Part shown: in pieces, positions 36,472-50,339 of the stretch
Layout of the letters: each line of letters opens with the position of its first letter
Position numbering within the stretch: the stretch's first letter is position 1
Assembly (NCBI GenBank): GCA_023627715.1
Contig: JAMAHW010000018.1
Location: 310,001-374,000 of the forward strand
Direction: 5' to 3'
DNA: 64,000 nucleotides
From: Periconia sp. R9002
Lineage: Eukaryota > Ascomycota > Dothideomycetes > Pleosporales > Periconiaceae
Made by a program: the position numbers and the translations under genes
Notes under the pieces: model-generated
The model's input: the letters and a program-made list of their open reading frames with translations, nothing else
The model's database searches: none
What the model was told of the DNA's origin: nothing

Positions 36472-39400
36472 ATGGCCGACGCAATCGTAGCATCGCCAGT
36501 TCCTCTGCCGGAGGAGCTCCTACGTGATCTCTCTCGAGATTTGAAAGGCCTCCTCCCCAATTTCGAAGACACAGAGCCCACGCTTGGCGTAAAGTAAGGA
36601 TACAGAGTCCGTGCATTTACAGCGTTCTTACTGCTCGAAAGTTGCTGATTAACACACTCATATAGAAAACTTCATGAAATCGCTGGACCACTGCTAGATA
36701 CTGCAGATACCGCAGATCTCTCCCCATCACACCGTGCGGCCGCATACAACCTCATCTGCGCTGTCATCGACAGATGCCAGTCTTCACCCACTCAATATGC
36801 ACGTGACGCTCTCCTCGACGACTCCATCTGGACCCGTCTTTTCAATATCTACCTCACTAGATCTGACATTGCGAAAAGCAAATCCATCCGACAAGTTCTA
36901 CTGACGTTGACAAACGTCGTGCTCAAGAACCCAGGCGCCCGGTCGTCGGAATTGCAAACGAAGGCTGTGGTGGCGTTTCTTGACGTTATTTATGAGCGTC
37001 AAGACCGTTTGAGAGTCAAGCCGTCTTTGCAAGGGCTGGCGCATTTTCTACAGAAAGCGGTTGTCTCGCCAGGTAGACTTGTCGAGATTTATGCGGACCT
37101 TCTCGGACGGTCTTCCACTCAGGATGTGCAAGCTGCGAGCTTCCAATCGCTTTTTGCGACCTTTTTGATGTGGATTGTGCATCATGATACCGCGCTGTCC
37201 GCTGGACATGTGGTTCGGAACTTCTTGACTCAATATCGTCAGACGTTGCAACCCGCAGAGTCTGGACTCCATAAAAAGCCGCTTCCAATCTGGATCGAGC
37301 CTACTGTTGAAACATTGCGGATTTGGCCGGATCGCATCCAGGAATTCAAGACTCATGTGTTCCCGTATTGCTTCCAGCCTAACCTGGGGGAATATCTTCA
37401 GTTTCTTTCTTTTCTGCAATTCCACCGTTATGTTACCGTCCCTGGCGACCTACCATCGGCATTCAAATCGACTCAATCAGAAGAAAGCGATCGACCGAGA
37501 GAAGATGGCGAGGAATTCAGGATTCTCCTCGCTGCGATTGAAACTGGCAAAGAGCTTGGTATTGTCAAGGATGTGGATTATCGGATCAGCAACTCGGTTG
37601 TTATACAGGAGAACTCAATCCAGTTACCCGACAGTATCTTCGGAGGATGGTTGTCGCACTCAGATCCTGTGGTGCGCCTGGCCGGACTATACCTCTCAAT
37701 CGTGTCCTCTGCCGCCACCCGACCAGTTACCGGTGGCATCTTCGGCTCATTAAGACGAAACATTACGCATCTACACGCAGATTCAGACGCAAATTTCCGT
37801 AGAGAACTCCTCAGTTACATACAAAAGCTTTTTGACCGCATCCGAGGGAGCACTGCAACTCTAGCGAGGCAAGATGCGAAGACTAAAATTGGCAATCACG
37901 AGCGATTACCATTCCCAAAGGAAGCGACTAATTCGTCAAGTCTGTCCCAAGATTCTGGATCGCAAGACTTATTGTTGGACTCGTTACGTTTTATTGTGTG
38001 GTATCTACGGGTACTACAGTGGGACCTCCGATTAGAAGCTTCCTACCAAAGACGTATCACAGCAGTTCGAGCACTAATTGTAGTCCTAAAGTCTGGCATC
38101 GACCCTCGCGTTCCCCGCCATCTACTCTCCAAAGGAGCACAAGGTCAATTGGGCTGGGCGCACGGCTTGTCAGTTCCCAACCTCAAGCTGATCAGGTCGC
38201 TTTTAGAATTAATTTTAGACCCGTTTGATGATATCCGTGAAGCTTCCGTCTCTGCACTTCAATTGTGCTTGGCGGCATCTCCAGATGAGGAAAGAAGAGC
38301 AGCACTCGCAAAACTTCCGGGTTTCATCAATCGTGCAGAGGCGATGATGCTGCGAACAGGCCGTGCCGACCAAGCGGATGGTGTGGCGAGGGCTTATTCC
38401 TTGTACTTTTCTTGCAGCACAGAAGTGCCTGCGACAGACAGTGGTCTACAGTCTGGGATAACTTCAAAGCTTGCGATCCTCACACATCTAACTCGTCAAT
38501 TAAAAACTACTCTCGAAATCGCGTCCAAAAATCTTTCCGAGGCTGTTAACGGTCGGCCTGTTCATGGCACTTTTGCTGCTATAAGGTACGCTTACACTCA
38601 AGCAATTGTCCGTGCTTCGACTGACATTCCATAGATACATTATTGACCAAGATATGTTCTACAACGAACTTGAAACCTTATCTAAGGATGAGTTTGCGAT
38701 GTGGAGAGAAATTCATAACGATGTGCTTGGAATGATACCATTACTGTGGGAATGCGTTTGGAACATATTGTGTGCAGACGCACCAGAAGGTCATGTTCCC
38801 GAAGATTTGGAGGAGGAAAGTTTAGACACGAAAGAAATATTGAGTTACTCTTGGAGAGGCCTGAAGGAAGCAAGGTTGGTCTCTTTCCATGGACTTCTTT
38901 GTATTCGCTAATCGTCAAGTGTCTTGCTTCGCGTAATCATCACGAGATGCCCTATCAGCAAGGAGGAAGGTGCACTCCTTGATGTGGCACAGGTCGAGAA
39001 ACTCGGCATTCTTTGCTTCAATCAACTGGTGGAGCTGCGTCATCGTGGTGCATTCTCAACTGTTGCGCAAACATTTGGAGCCATTTGCCGCCGTTGTACA
39101 AACGCTGCCGAACCTACGCTTCGTGCACTGCCTGAGAGATTCTACATAGACACTTTGCGGACGATTCAAGCCAAATCAAACACCATCACCAGACGATCAG
39201 GGGGCCTGCCCGCTCTCATGACTGGGATTGTTGCGGCAGAATCACAGCCTGGGGGCAAAATGTTCGCAAGGGCAATGCAAGACCTTGTAATCGAAGCCTC
39301 AAAAGATGCCGAGAGCTCGAATATCGAGGAAAGTCGCCTACCTCAGGTGCATGCTTTGAACTGCATCAAGGACTTTTTCATGTCTTCACGACTAAGTGTG

Positions 39401-41677
39401 GCATCTGAAGCATACCTCGGGGAGGGCTTGGAGCTTGCGGCAAGAACCCTAAACTCGAAAATGTAAGTTCTGGGCATGAGAAAGCAGTCTGGCATGTTTC
39501 TAACAGAAAATAGATGGCCCATTCGAAACTGCAGTCTTATGCTCTTCAAAGCTCTGATTGAGCGTTTACTCGGAAGCGATGAAGCTCAAGACTGGAAAGA
39601 GCGGGAAGGAGTCCGAACATCCCGATTCTCTTACGGCAGCTATCCGAGCTTGATCGGCATCCTACAAAATCTGCTCGACCCTGAAGGACCACTGAAGGAA
39701 TCGATGAGTACGCCCAACAGTAACTCGCCGATGGATCTCCATGGAGCTGAAGGCGTGTTTCCAGCTCTTCAGATCTTGAGACAAGCTCCTCCGCCAGAGG
39801 AAAACCGGGCCGCTATTTTGAGATCGGTCGAAAGGCTTTTGGGCAGTCCTCACTGGCATATGCGTGATATGGCAGCGAGGACAGCGACCATTCTGCACCA
39901 TCAGACTGAATACCAGCAGACAATCAAAACATTTCTAGAGTATAACGAACGGTCAACGAACATGCGACATGGATTGCTCTTGTGTTCAAGATACATGCTC
40001 AAGAGGCTATTTCAGGCAGCTGCAAAATTCCATCAGCATTCACTGGACACAGCTTCCCACACACAAGCTCCAAAGATACTTGTCGAGATGATGGAAATCT
40101 TGAGCAATACCGCCGAGGGGTATATGTCACACGCCTGTCCATTAATTCGAGGCGCCTTTCTAGATCTAGTAAGCTTGTGCGGCATGGCAATGCTGGACAT
40201 GCCCATCACTGAGGCTGTGGACACTGCATGGGCACGACTGACGGGACGTGTTTCGATCGGAAAAGAGTATGAATTGGCGATCCATAACGGCCCCGACAGT
40301 TCTCTCTTTCGCCAGTCTCTAGCAAAGGTATTCTTCGTGGATCGCGTTCGTCACCAAGTCATGGAGCCAGCTGTTGCTCTCAACCAGGGCATCAGAGCTG
40401 CTCTAGTCCTCCTCGCTAAGGAAGACGTCGACACTTGCCTCGCCGCTCTGGAAACCTTGGACGAAGTCTTCAGGTTGAAAATGCCACGCGAGTCGACGGC
40501 CGAAATCGACCCATACGTCTTTCAACTGATGTTAGAAGCTAGAGACTCAGAAGTCATAACCAAAGCCCAAACCATCCTAGCTGACTCATTATCCCCATCC
40601 CACATTTTCTCTCTTAGTAAAGAGGCCGCGCTATCTGTGATTGAAAAACTCCAATACCAATGCTACGACATTGCTCCCATCGGTCCCTCGCACATGCGAA
40701 GCGCGCTGCGTCTACTAGGTTACTTTCTCGACCGAACATGGCACACCTATCCCTCGCTACCCTCCCACCGCGTCACCAACTACGCCCGACTCATACGCAT
40801 TGCCATCCTCGACACGAACACCTTCGACCACCGCTTCGCTGCGGTGCAATCCATAGCCTCGCTGCGCCACGTCTGGGCCGTGGACAATCTCCACCTCATG
40901 TTCCCGCTATATGACCTCCTCAACGATGACGACGAAGAGATACGGGAAATGGCAAGCGCTGCGACAATGCGTCTCATCAACCCTTTCCGCAACCGGGACA
41001 GCACATCAAAAACCAACACTCTCCACGTCCCCCTCCTAACATCCCACCGCCTCGCTACATACCTCATCAAAATCTCCCCCCAGCATGCGCAACTGCACTG
41101 GGAAGCCATCCGCCGCATCACCCTCTACCCTCCCACCTCCACATCAACCACCCTAATCCCCTTCGCCACCACTCTCGCCACCCTCCTTTCCCCAACCCCA
41201 GCCACCGACGCCCTCTTCGCCACCGAGAAGCAAAACCTCTACCTCGACCTCACCCTCGACGCCGTCTTCTGGTCGCGCATCCTCACCTCCATCCCCGGGT
41301 CTTCCGTAACTGCCAAACTGCGTTCGCAGTTCAGCGAATGGGTCCGCGACGCCCTCGCCACCCTCGTCGACACCATCCAGCGGGAAAAAGACGGCGCCGA
41401 AGCTTTGGGCTGGATATCGCGGGCGAACGGGGAGGTGTTTAGTCTTGGGATCCGTGTTTTGGTGGCAGCGGATGTGGTGCTTAGATGGAGCGGTGGTGAT
41501 GGGGACCGAGGGAAGGAACAGGTCAAGGAGGTGAGTCGGTTGGTCGGGGTGGTGGCGAATGGGGGTGGTGTGCATCCGCTTTGGAAGGAACGCGCCGAGG
41601 AGGTGTTGGAGGGGTATGTGCTTCGGTTGTTGAAGGGGATTAGTGGGGTTGCGGATGGGCTTGGGTTTGGGCTGTAG
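36472..41677 (+). CDS. trm732: Trm732/THADA-type protein (DUF2428), partner of the Trm7 tRNA methyltransferase
   Basis: Exons inferred: 36472-36593, 36666-38585, 38635-38874, 38920-39462, 39514-41677, giving 1662 aa from MADAIVASP; in-frame upstream ATGs at 36463, 36448 and 36418 are possible. In yeast this HEAT-repeat protein directs Trm7 to methylate the ribose at position 32 of tRNA anticodon loops in the cytoplasm. Support: long helical repeats throughout; the signature LRFIVWYLRVLQWDLRLEAS, then SYQRRITAVRAL; ITRRSGGLPALMTGI; and WPIRNCSLMLFKALIERLLG of the DUF2428 core. Length fits the fungal family. All four introns are 45-72 bp. Neighbours have no evident functional link. Confidence 0.93.
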
Positions 41678-44129
41678 GGAGGCTTTCACATATGAGAGAG
41701 AAGCATTTTGCATGTAGAGAAGAATAAAAATAAGGTCTGGTACTAGAATTCTTAGATTGTGGCTCCTATCCACACGCTCTACTCCTTTCTTTAGTAAGGA
41801 AACCACGATCTACACCCTATTCAGTAGTTCCAAATGGTCGACTCTCTCTTATCTTCTACAGAAAATTATCAATGCTCCTGGTAACTGATCCATCATTTCT
41901 TTCCACTAACTAAACCCATCCATCCATCCTCCATTCACGCATAAACCCTTACCAACAACCCCTTCGCCTCCCGTTCGACAATCTGGTATTTCCACGATTA
42001 TCTTTATCGATGTGAATGGCATCGAGGAAACGGCTTTCGATTTCCGTATTACGTATCGGGAGACTCTTATTCGTTACTATATAGAAAACTCGATTAAGGG
42101 TTGAGTGGTCATAGAGGGAGCACGTTGGAAACATTATCACCAGTCCGTTTGGTATGGGCGGCGTGTTACATTGAGAACATATCCAACTAAGCCTTTGGAA
42201 ACACAGAAATAAGACACCTACATTAAACCTCAAGGAGGGGGGGATAGTTCAGTTCCGTATTCAAACAAGGAAGCTGTGACGTACAAAGAACAACCGATCT
42301 CCGTATTTCGCATCTCATCCTTCAATCTTCAAATCCAACCCGGCGTCTGCTCTCCCCACGTCACTGAGACAACCAACAACTATTAAAGCGAACGTCTTCG
42401 AATCGAACGTCTCCCCAACCCTACCAAGACGAACATGCAGAACTAAACCTAAGACACCAACATCTTGATTCACCTCCTTCCCTCGTAACACCTGCACCTG
42501 CACCTGCACCTACACCCAACCCCCTCCCCCCTCTCACGCCCAAACCCCTCCATCCCCATGAATCCCCCGCACGCATGAACTATAGACAAGGAACCCCGGT
42601 TCCCTCGCACTGGACTCATCCATTTATAACCAAGATGCAAGAACTATAACACCAAGTCACCATTCCGTCACATTTACCATCACCCACCCGCCGCGATGAG
42701 TTAATTCAGGATTCCTCTCTTCCTTTCTCCACTTTTCGTGACTCCAATCCCACTGCGCTGGATAGGTAGGCAATGAACGTGCTTCTACGCTTCACCTCTA
42801 GTCGGTTCCAGAACGATGAGAAGGGGCGGGCTACGAGCCCGTAGATCTGGACACCGCCTGCATCCGCGCTCTCCCGTTGCAGGACTACGATATGGGTACA
42901 GGCTAGACGGGGGTTGGTATATATAAAAGGGATACGGGTGGGCGTGTTGGTTGACTAGTTGATGCCGTTGTACTGGATGATGAAGTGGAAGGACTAGCGA
43001 TCGAAATTCGTTTCAGGTATACAGGACTAGTGACGACGACCTACACAGGTACCGAGTAAGACGCCAACAACGCCACGCTCCGCGCAACCACCCGCAGCGA
43101 AAGACAAACAGGTCTCGATGTCTATGTACATGCGGAAGGTTTTGGATCGGACGTTACGGATTGAGACTCGGTCAGCAGCATACAGATGAAATAAGGCGAG
43201 TAGTTCCTTCGTATCATTGAGTTACACACTTCGGGAATTCGTCTTTCCTTCCTCGCGCGAGTAAACGTTGGAAAATGTACTTACAAGTCAGATGCTATCC
43301 GTTTTAGTGTAGTTTCAGTATAGATACACCCTGTCTTCCAGCAGTACAGTAACGGTAGTGGAGGTGGGGGTTCACTTACATAAATCTAAGCGGAATGTAT
43401 GGATGGATATGGATGGGCGAGTAGGTCTTCGATCCCCTCCTCATAGCCGTTAATCTCCGTAATTAGCAGACAGCTTGCAGGAGTTCTATACATATACGTC
43501 GTTGATGTATACATGTTACACGTGCGCGCAGCCAACGCATGGAAAGGAGCGCTTGGGAAAACCCGACGGGCAGGTACGGTTAAGAGCAGGGACAGGTCAG
43601 TTGTACAGTACGGTGGATTTGGGAGCAAGGGGCAGCGTGTGCGGGGGTCAGAATGTCAGAATGCTTGCAGGAGGGGGGTTTGCTGAGGTGATGTCATTGT
43701 ACAGATATGTCATTGGGGGTTGAAGGGTTGCCGGTTGAAGTGTGAGAGCTGTCGTCGTGAGGGATGGTAGGGCCTTGTGGGATTATTTGTTTCATCGTGA
43801 GGTATGTAGTCCAGCCACTGACTAGGTATGTATGGTTCACCGGGCTGGCTGGATCATAATGATTACTTGCGTGTAGCACGGCTAGATCTTGATGATACAC
43901 GAACCTGCAATTCTATGCAGACGTTCCGTATCAGGAAAAAAAAAAGATCAAAGCCGAAAACATTTGCAATGTCTGAAATGCTGCATTTGCCGACTACCGA
44001 AAGGGTACACCGAGCGGTGGAGGTGGGGGATTACATTGAGTTACACTCCCAAGGGCGCTAGGTCCGTTTCACCGACCCAAAAAGGAACACTGAACCGGCC
44101 ATCCGCCGAAGTGATCCAAAAAAAAGAGC
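41678..44129. other. Spacer, no supported gene
   Basis: The Trm732 3' flank is followed by about 2 kb with only short frames. A short CACCTG repeat occurs at 42490-42512. No gene was found on either strand. Confidence 0.5.
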
Positions 44130-44319
44130 AAAAAAAGATGTTCAAGTGTTCTCCGCTCCCTATAAGCTATTAGTATCTGATTCGAAGCGATAGTATTTTA
44201 TTCGATGAACTCACCAGAATCGAACTAGGGACCTTTCGATTACAACAATTGCAATTACAGTCGAACGTGATAAACCAACTACACCAAGCGGAGTGATGGC
44301 ATCCAAACGAATGCCGCTT
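44130..44319 (-). ncRNA. tRNA-like element, copy 2
   Basis: It has the same layout and strand as the element at 20939-21118. The 5' hairpin has AAGCGG/CCGCTT outside and GGCAT/ATGCC inside, where copy 1 has GGCAC/GTGCC; both positions changed together, so pairing is kept. The A box (44275-44286), the B box near 44217-44226 and the anticodon stem are identical to copy 1. The loop insert is 14 bases rather than 11. The tail shares GGGAGCGGAGAA and the T7 stop. Flanking sequence outside the element does not obviously match copy 1, as expected of a dispersed element. Confidence 0.7.
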
Positions 44320-44789
44320 ATTTGATGTACAATCGCTGGTTTGAAAATCTTATATACCTGGTGGTGTTCATGTCAACTCTGTTTGCTCCGCAGGAAAACT
44401 CAGAGGTGATGACATCCGGCGGAGCGGGGATCGATGATGCTATTAGTTCGGCTCCACTTCCCCCCTACTCCACCTAGCGCCACACCTCTCACACAAGAAA
44501 ATCGAAAGTCGGACATGGGGTGGTGGAACATCCGCTATTTGCACATGTACAAAGTTTGGGGATGGAATGTGGGATAGCACGGTTCACGATACTCTATGAT
44601 TCAAAATTAATATTGATGTTGATGGGGGGTAATTTTTTTACTTGAGACTACTCCCACCTCGAATTATTGACCAAAGTACATATATTGATCCCGTCTCTGA
44701 ACTAAGATTTGGAGAAAACAACACACATCCACAACTCCGCGAAAAACATCCAATGCCTAAAACTAAACTCTACAAAGCATACAAAATTC

Positions 44790-45053
44790 CCGTACCCACA
44801 CCTCACCGGAACAAACCCGTACCCGTTCCCAGCGTAGATCCTTCCCTAGTTCGCAGCCTTCACTCCCAATACCTACATGCGCGCTCAATGATCTACACCA
44901 TGACTTGGACAACTTGAAAGATCTAGCCAAGCGCGCAAACACCGCCTGTCCTGTGTATATATGTAGTCGACGATCAATCCTTTTTGACCCGGAAAATAAG
45001 AAAATTGTACCACAGACCCCGCGACTCGTCTTTGTGCACATCAATCACTGTTG
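44790..45053 (+). CDS. Possible terminal exon of an unrecognised gene
   Basis: A frame without an ATG reads through about 88 codons to a TGA at 45051-45053. The last 57 residues look like real protein (LNDLHHDLDNLKDLAKRAN, then ILFDPENKKIVPQTPRLVF). A possible 3' splice site (branch-like ACTAAAC then AAAG) lies near 44780. No upstream exon could be joined with confidence. It may be the 3' exon of a small gene, or a relic. A purine-rich run follows the stop. Confidence 0.3.
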
Positions 45054-45059
45054 AAGAAG

Positions 45060-48000
45060 AAGAAAAAAAGAAAAAAAAAAAAAAAAAGACAGCACTAATA
45101 CTTAAAAGAAACACTTTCATCAATATCCTCAATCCACCCACCTTCCCCGTCCGATCTCACAAACCTAAACCCTCTTCCCCTTCCGCATTTCTCCCATTCC
45201 GTACCAACTTCATAACCCCATCACCCCAACACCACACCCAAACCCCTCCCCCGTCCCCCTTTTCCCCTATCCCCTACCTACCCCCCTAAAAAAGATCAAC
45301 ACACACGCCATAACGCACCCTGCCACGTGTCCCCACAAGTCATTGAACAGACAGGACACACGAGGTGGCGTGCGCGCCGTTTGGTGACGGTGGATGGAGC
45401 TAGTTCTAACTAGCGAGGCGACGCGAGGGTAGACAGACGTAGGATGGGGGCTTCTTTTTTTTTCTGAAGGGTTGGTAGGGGATAGGGCGAGAAGTGTATT
45501 TTGTATGTGGTTATTTTTTTTTTTTTTGGGTTGTTTGTTGGAATGTAGTGGTGGTAAAGGGGGGTAGTTATGTGGGTAGGGAAGTATGGATGTATGTAGC
45601 ACTTGCAAAGAAATCAAATCTCTCTCGTACCTTACAACTCCCCTCCCCCCCCCTTTTTCTCTTCTCGTTTTTTTATATTCATTTGCCCAATTACAGAAGA
45701 ATTTTCTTCGATTTTCCGCAATAGGATACAATTTCCCTTGCGCACATATTGCGACATTTACCGATATCAATTGACTACCTACTTCCCTTCCTCACGCTTT
45801 CGCTACACATCAATGGAACTAGCTAGTCAGTCAGTCACACCCCACCCACCACCGCTACCGCAAACTACACGATTCAAGCCTGCGTACTCGTCAACCCTTT
45901 CCCTTCTAAAATAACAAATTCCCACGTGTGCAGATATTAGCCTTAGTTACCTTCGTTAGGGAAAAAAAAGAAGAAAAGGGGTAGGTAGATAGTTTGACCA
46001 CGCACGTGGAGGAGGCGTTGTATGGCGTGGTTCTAGAAGGGGGTACGTATGGTATTCTACAGTATTTAGCTACCTAGCTAGGTAGGTAACATACGATATC
46101 TAGTTTTGTGTTTACCTACTAAAAGAAAAGCTACTTAAATTCGCGTTTCCATATGTACACGCATCTGTTATTGTTTTTATTACAGGGCGTTGATGGATTA
46201 GACTTCGGATTATATAAAAAAAAGGGTAAAAGGAAGGAGAATAAGAGGGGATGGATGTACATGTAAGCGTCCACTGTTTCCTTTTCTCTTTCTCTCTCTC
46301 TCTAGAATCTAAACTAATGGAATTGAAGGTTGAAGGGTGGGGGAGAGGGAGGGAGGTAGGGAGGAAGGTGTACACACACATAAATATATTGTGTGATATA
46401 TACATATACGTGTGATTGAGGATACCTAGGACGAACTGCGTTGTTGTGTGTACGGGAGGAGGGGGGGGAACTTGCCATGTTGAAAAATGATACCTATAAC
46501 GTAGGAGATAATGATTTGGTGAACTACCTCAACTGATGGAACGAACGAACAGAAAGGAAAAAAGAGGAGAGGAGAGGAAGGATAGGATGCAAACAAACAC
46601 TTTAACCTACCTACCTTCCCTTTCCCGCAACGACATTACTACACATCAATCTACATTATCTCAACCTTGACTATTTCCCCTTCACCATTTACCTACTCCC
46701 ATCCGCTGGCAGCTCCTTGAATCGGCATAGTCGCGCTGGACATCGATATATTATACCGGCACCTAGGCTATATAATATACCTTGCCATATAATATGCAAG
46801 GGGAGCGAATCTCATCACATTTGACTTATTACTTGCTCTAAACCCGGGATGTGAGACGGCGATTTACGATGATAAGACGTTTGTTTTATAGGATGAGAAA
46901 AGATGGGGTGGGTGGGGAGGAGGTTGGCTATGCTCTTTTTCTCCCTCTTCCTACTGGAGGTGTTCCTGCGGCAGAAGGGCGGGTTTGGTTGTGCCTGTAC
47001 CTAGCTCACTGAGTAGATACCACCGCGATACGTAAAATGGAGAATTCGGGGTTTATTGCCCGACTAGATCGGATCTAGGTATGCACTTGTCGAACCATTC
47101 GAGCATTCTCACGTGATGGCAACGAAGAAGTGGTGAGGTCAGGTCAGGCTGGTTCGGGCACGTTAGGCACCCTGTCCGTTCCCTTTTCCCGCTGCGGGAG
47201 TGAGAATTTAGAGACGTAGCTCCAGGGAGGGGCGGGAGAGGCGCTTTCCCTCCTCCCCTCCCTTCCCACCGAGGAGGAAGGTATCGTTGACGGGCTCTCC
47301 TATTATTCATTGCGAGAGCGCTATTCGAGTAATGATGCGCCCATGGGGAAAGCAATCGATTCATGAACGTAGAAAGGGCAAACGAATTCGCGGTTCGTCA
47401 TTTGCTTGAAAAGGGTCAACGGACGATCGGTGGGTTCGTTCGCTTGATGACTCAGGCTGGTGGCAGCGCAGCTACCTCCTTCTATAACAAAGTCAGTACA
47501 GATGTTGACCTTCGCAATACTTCCCTGCGAAACCCAACCCTCAGTCTGTCTTGACTCTGCGCCTCTTGTTCGAGTTGCATTGGAATGGGATCGCGTGCGG
47601 TCAGCCGATAGATTTGATTAAGGATGAAGGTTGCGTAATCTTGGTCTGATGTTACCCTCGCTACGAGCTCGAACCTTGGTTCGGGAGTACAGACGTAGGA
47701 TCGAGGGAGCGGAAGGAATCAGGATGGGACGTGGAGGGGAAGAGCAGGGATGAGATTGGACTGGTCTCGGCTGGGAGGACACAGCAAGGATGGATGGGAG
47801 AAGACGTTTGTCTTTTTTGCCGTGTCTCTTATCCTTTTGAGAGCGTAAACGGGCCTTTGTAGGCTGTGAGGAGTCTCATCTCATCAAAGGGCGTAGTTGC
47901 TGATGGCGGCCGTGGTTCGCATCATGCCCCATTGTGTTTGCAGAGGATTGCTGGATGGATGGCTGGAGCTGATGGGTGGGTGCACTGCACAGTGGGGCAG

Positions 48001-50339
48001 GCGGCGGGGCGGCCCTCCGTCCATTGGGCCATCATCGGGGACGACAGGCCAACACAACAGGCGTTTCCTCGACAATTGTTGATCCGTCGCTCCCATAGCC
48101 ACAGACCAGGAGTCAAGACACGAATCAACCAAGGGCAAAGACACACGCGCCAGGCGCGCGCACAAGTGGCCGCCAGAGTTTCCTCATGGGAGCAATAATA
48201 AGTGAGTTATGATTGTTGGGCAGCGTGGACGAGGCGGGCGAGGGGTGTATGTATTGGAGTCACACCGCAAGAAGGGCCTATTTTTTTTATAGTTGGTGAA
48301 AGAGGGAGCAGAAGACAGCAGATGCAGTCGCATTCGGACCCGGCGGAGTAGGGCCGGGCGGGGCACTACTGCGGTGCAAGCGGAACAGTGGGGGACCCAG
48401 AGAGAGGAATCCCGTGGAATGCAGCGTGCATGATGACACGGTTCGACAGAAACGTGAGCGAGCCGTGGACATGTCTCTGGGAGCTGTAAGGGAAACAGAA
48501 TTAGGTAGAGAGCCACTGACTAAGGTGTCTAGACGGACGGAGAAGGCGTGGAATCGAAGGGGAATCGAAGGAAACAGAAGCGAACGAGATGGGAGCAGGT
48601 AGGAAGCGGGCTGGCCCGGGTGAATGAGCGAGCGGCGGGTGACGAGGCGGAGACTGCAGACGTTTGGACATTTGCCTTGTTTGGAAGCAGTGTGACTTGT
48701 GGGTCGCGCGAGATCCTTCAATATGCAATGGCTGCGAGGACAAGAGATGGAATGCAGATGCAATGCAGCCTCGTTATAGGTTGGGGTGAAGATGTTATGA
48801 TAACGTGTGGGCAAACTATAGCAGCAGCAGTAGGTAGATGATGGAACGCTGCGCGTGTGGAAAAGACTGTCGAGGTGTCTTGAGTCTGTCGGCAGAGATC
48901 CCGCTGGCGTGGTACTAACAGCCATCTTGACTAGCCTCGGATCGTAATCCGGCTGAGTCAGTTTGTATTGAAACCTTTTGTCCAATGGCCGCGGGAACGA
49001 GAGAAACAAAGCGATAGTTTTGTGCTTGACTCGCCTCGTGTCTTTGCTGGACCGTCTAGTGATCTTCCAGCAATTTGCCTGTCTTCGCCTGGCCTGCCCT
49101 TCGCTTCGCCTCGCGCGGCCCCAAACGTGAACCTGGATCCATGCCGCATCGTTGGGTTGCCCGGGGCCACAAACAGGACCAGACCAGGCGGGAATGAGAG
49201 CAAAGCGAGAGACGAGGGACGACCAAGGGAAGGGAGGGGGGAGGGGTCCGACCGGGCACGGCCATGGCTGATGGGGTGCATGCCATGCCATGCTGCTGCG
49301 CTGCACTGTCATCTTCGTCGACTTGGATGCTGGACGACAGCTTCAATGGACTCCAAAGTTACACAGTGTACAGAACACAAGAGATGCATGCGGGGACGCC
49401 TTAAACGTGGAATTCTGGGCGGGCTGGCCCTCTGGTTGGCTGCTCGCTCCATTCCGGGAAGGCTAGCGGGAATTCCCTCCAATCTATTCCCTCCAATCCC
49501 TCCATCCATCCTCCATGTATGTACTATGTATCCTGTATGTACGATTGATGCATTCATTCCACATCCGTCCTGCCTTTATCCCATTGCCGAATCTTCCTTT
49601 GACGCCGTGTCAGTCCTCCTGTACCTGCTGTACGACGCCAGAAGTCAACATTTGACGCGGGCAGACAGCCGCAGCCAGGACGTGCATGATGATCCATCAT
49701 ACTGTATGTACAGATTACATGGGCATCATGACGCAGTACTCGGAATGGACCGTGAACAATTGCTGCTGATGTTTGTCCCTTTTCATCTCAACCGCCAGCA
49801 GGCAGAACAATGCCCGTCATGGAGCATCGCTAAGAGAACGAGTAGTTGGCCATTAGTGAGGTACTGGGCAGGTACAGTACATGGAACCGGCAGTAAAGAA
49901 GGTCAACTTACGCTACTAGGCAACTCACGACCCAGCCAAGCCCGAGCCCGAGCAGAAGAACGCACGCTCCAACGCACGCACGCACACACACACACGATAG
50001 AACCCACACAGGCACACGCGCCACCCACGACACCCTGACCCTGTCCTGTCCTGTCCATGCCCTTCAGTCCGACCCTGCTGCCGACCCTGCTTGCCCTTCC
50101 ACTCTGCCCGCCTCCTCCTCTGCTATAGGATAGGGACCACCCTAATAGTCTGGACAGTCATCTCGTCTCGTCTCGCCGGCGTCCTAGCTAGTCCCACTCC
50201 AACTAAACCATCTTCCATCAGCGATCTTCCGCCCGCCGCTGCTGCCACTTCCCTTCTGCAAGTCTCGATGCTGAAACAAGTCTGAAGCCGAAAATCCCCC
50301 CCCAGCCATTTCGCTCCCCTTCAAGTCCCACTGCGTCCC
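45060..50339. other. Long spacer and probable upstream region of the RING-PH-VWA gene
   Basis: About 5.3 kb. The left half is rich in CCTA/GGTA microsatellites and homopolymers. From about 47 kb the sequence is GC-rich, with frames open on both strands at once (48287-49312 -, 48968-50038 +) but no domains; this looks like compositional bias rather than genes. A 63-codon frame at 47363-47554 (+) is unrecognised. The last 2 kb may hold a long 5' UTR and promoter of the gene starting at 50340. Confidence 0.5.

Noticed and set aside
48287..49312. 341-codon open frame (-)
   Set aside because: Composition follows GC bias, and a second long frame overlaps it on the other strand; neither resembles protein.
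48968..50038. 356-codon open frame (+)
   Set aside because: Same reasoning; it ends in simple repeats and lies just before a real start codon.
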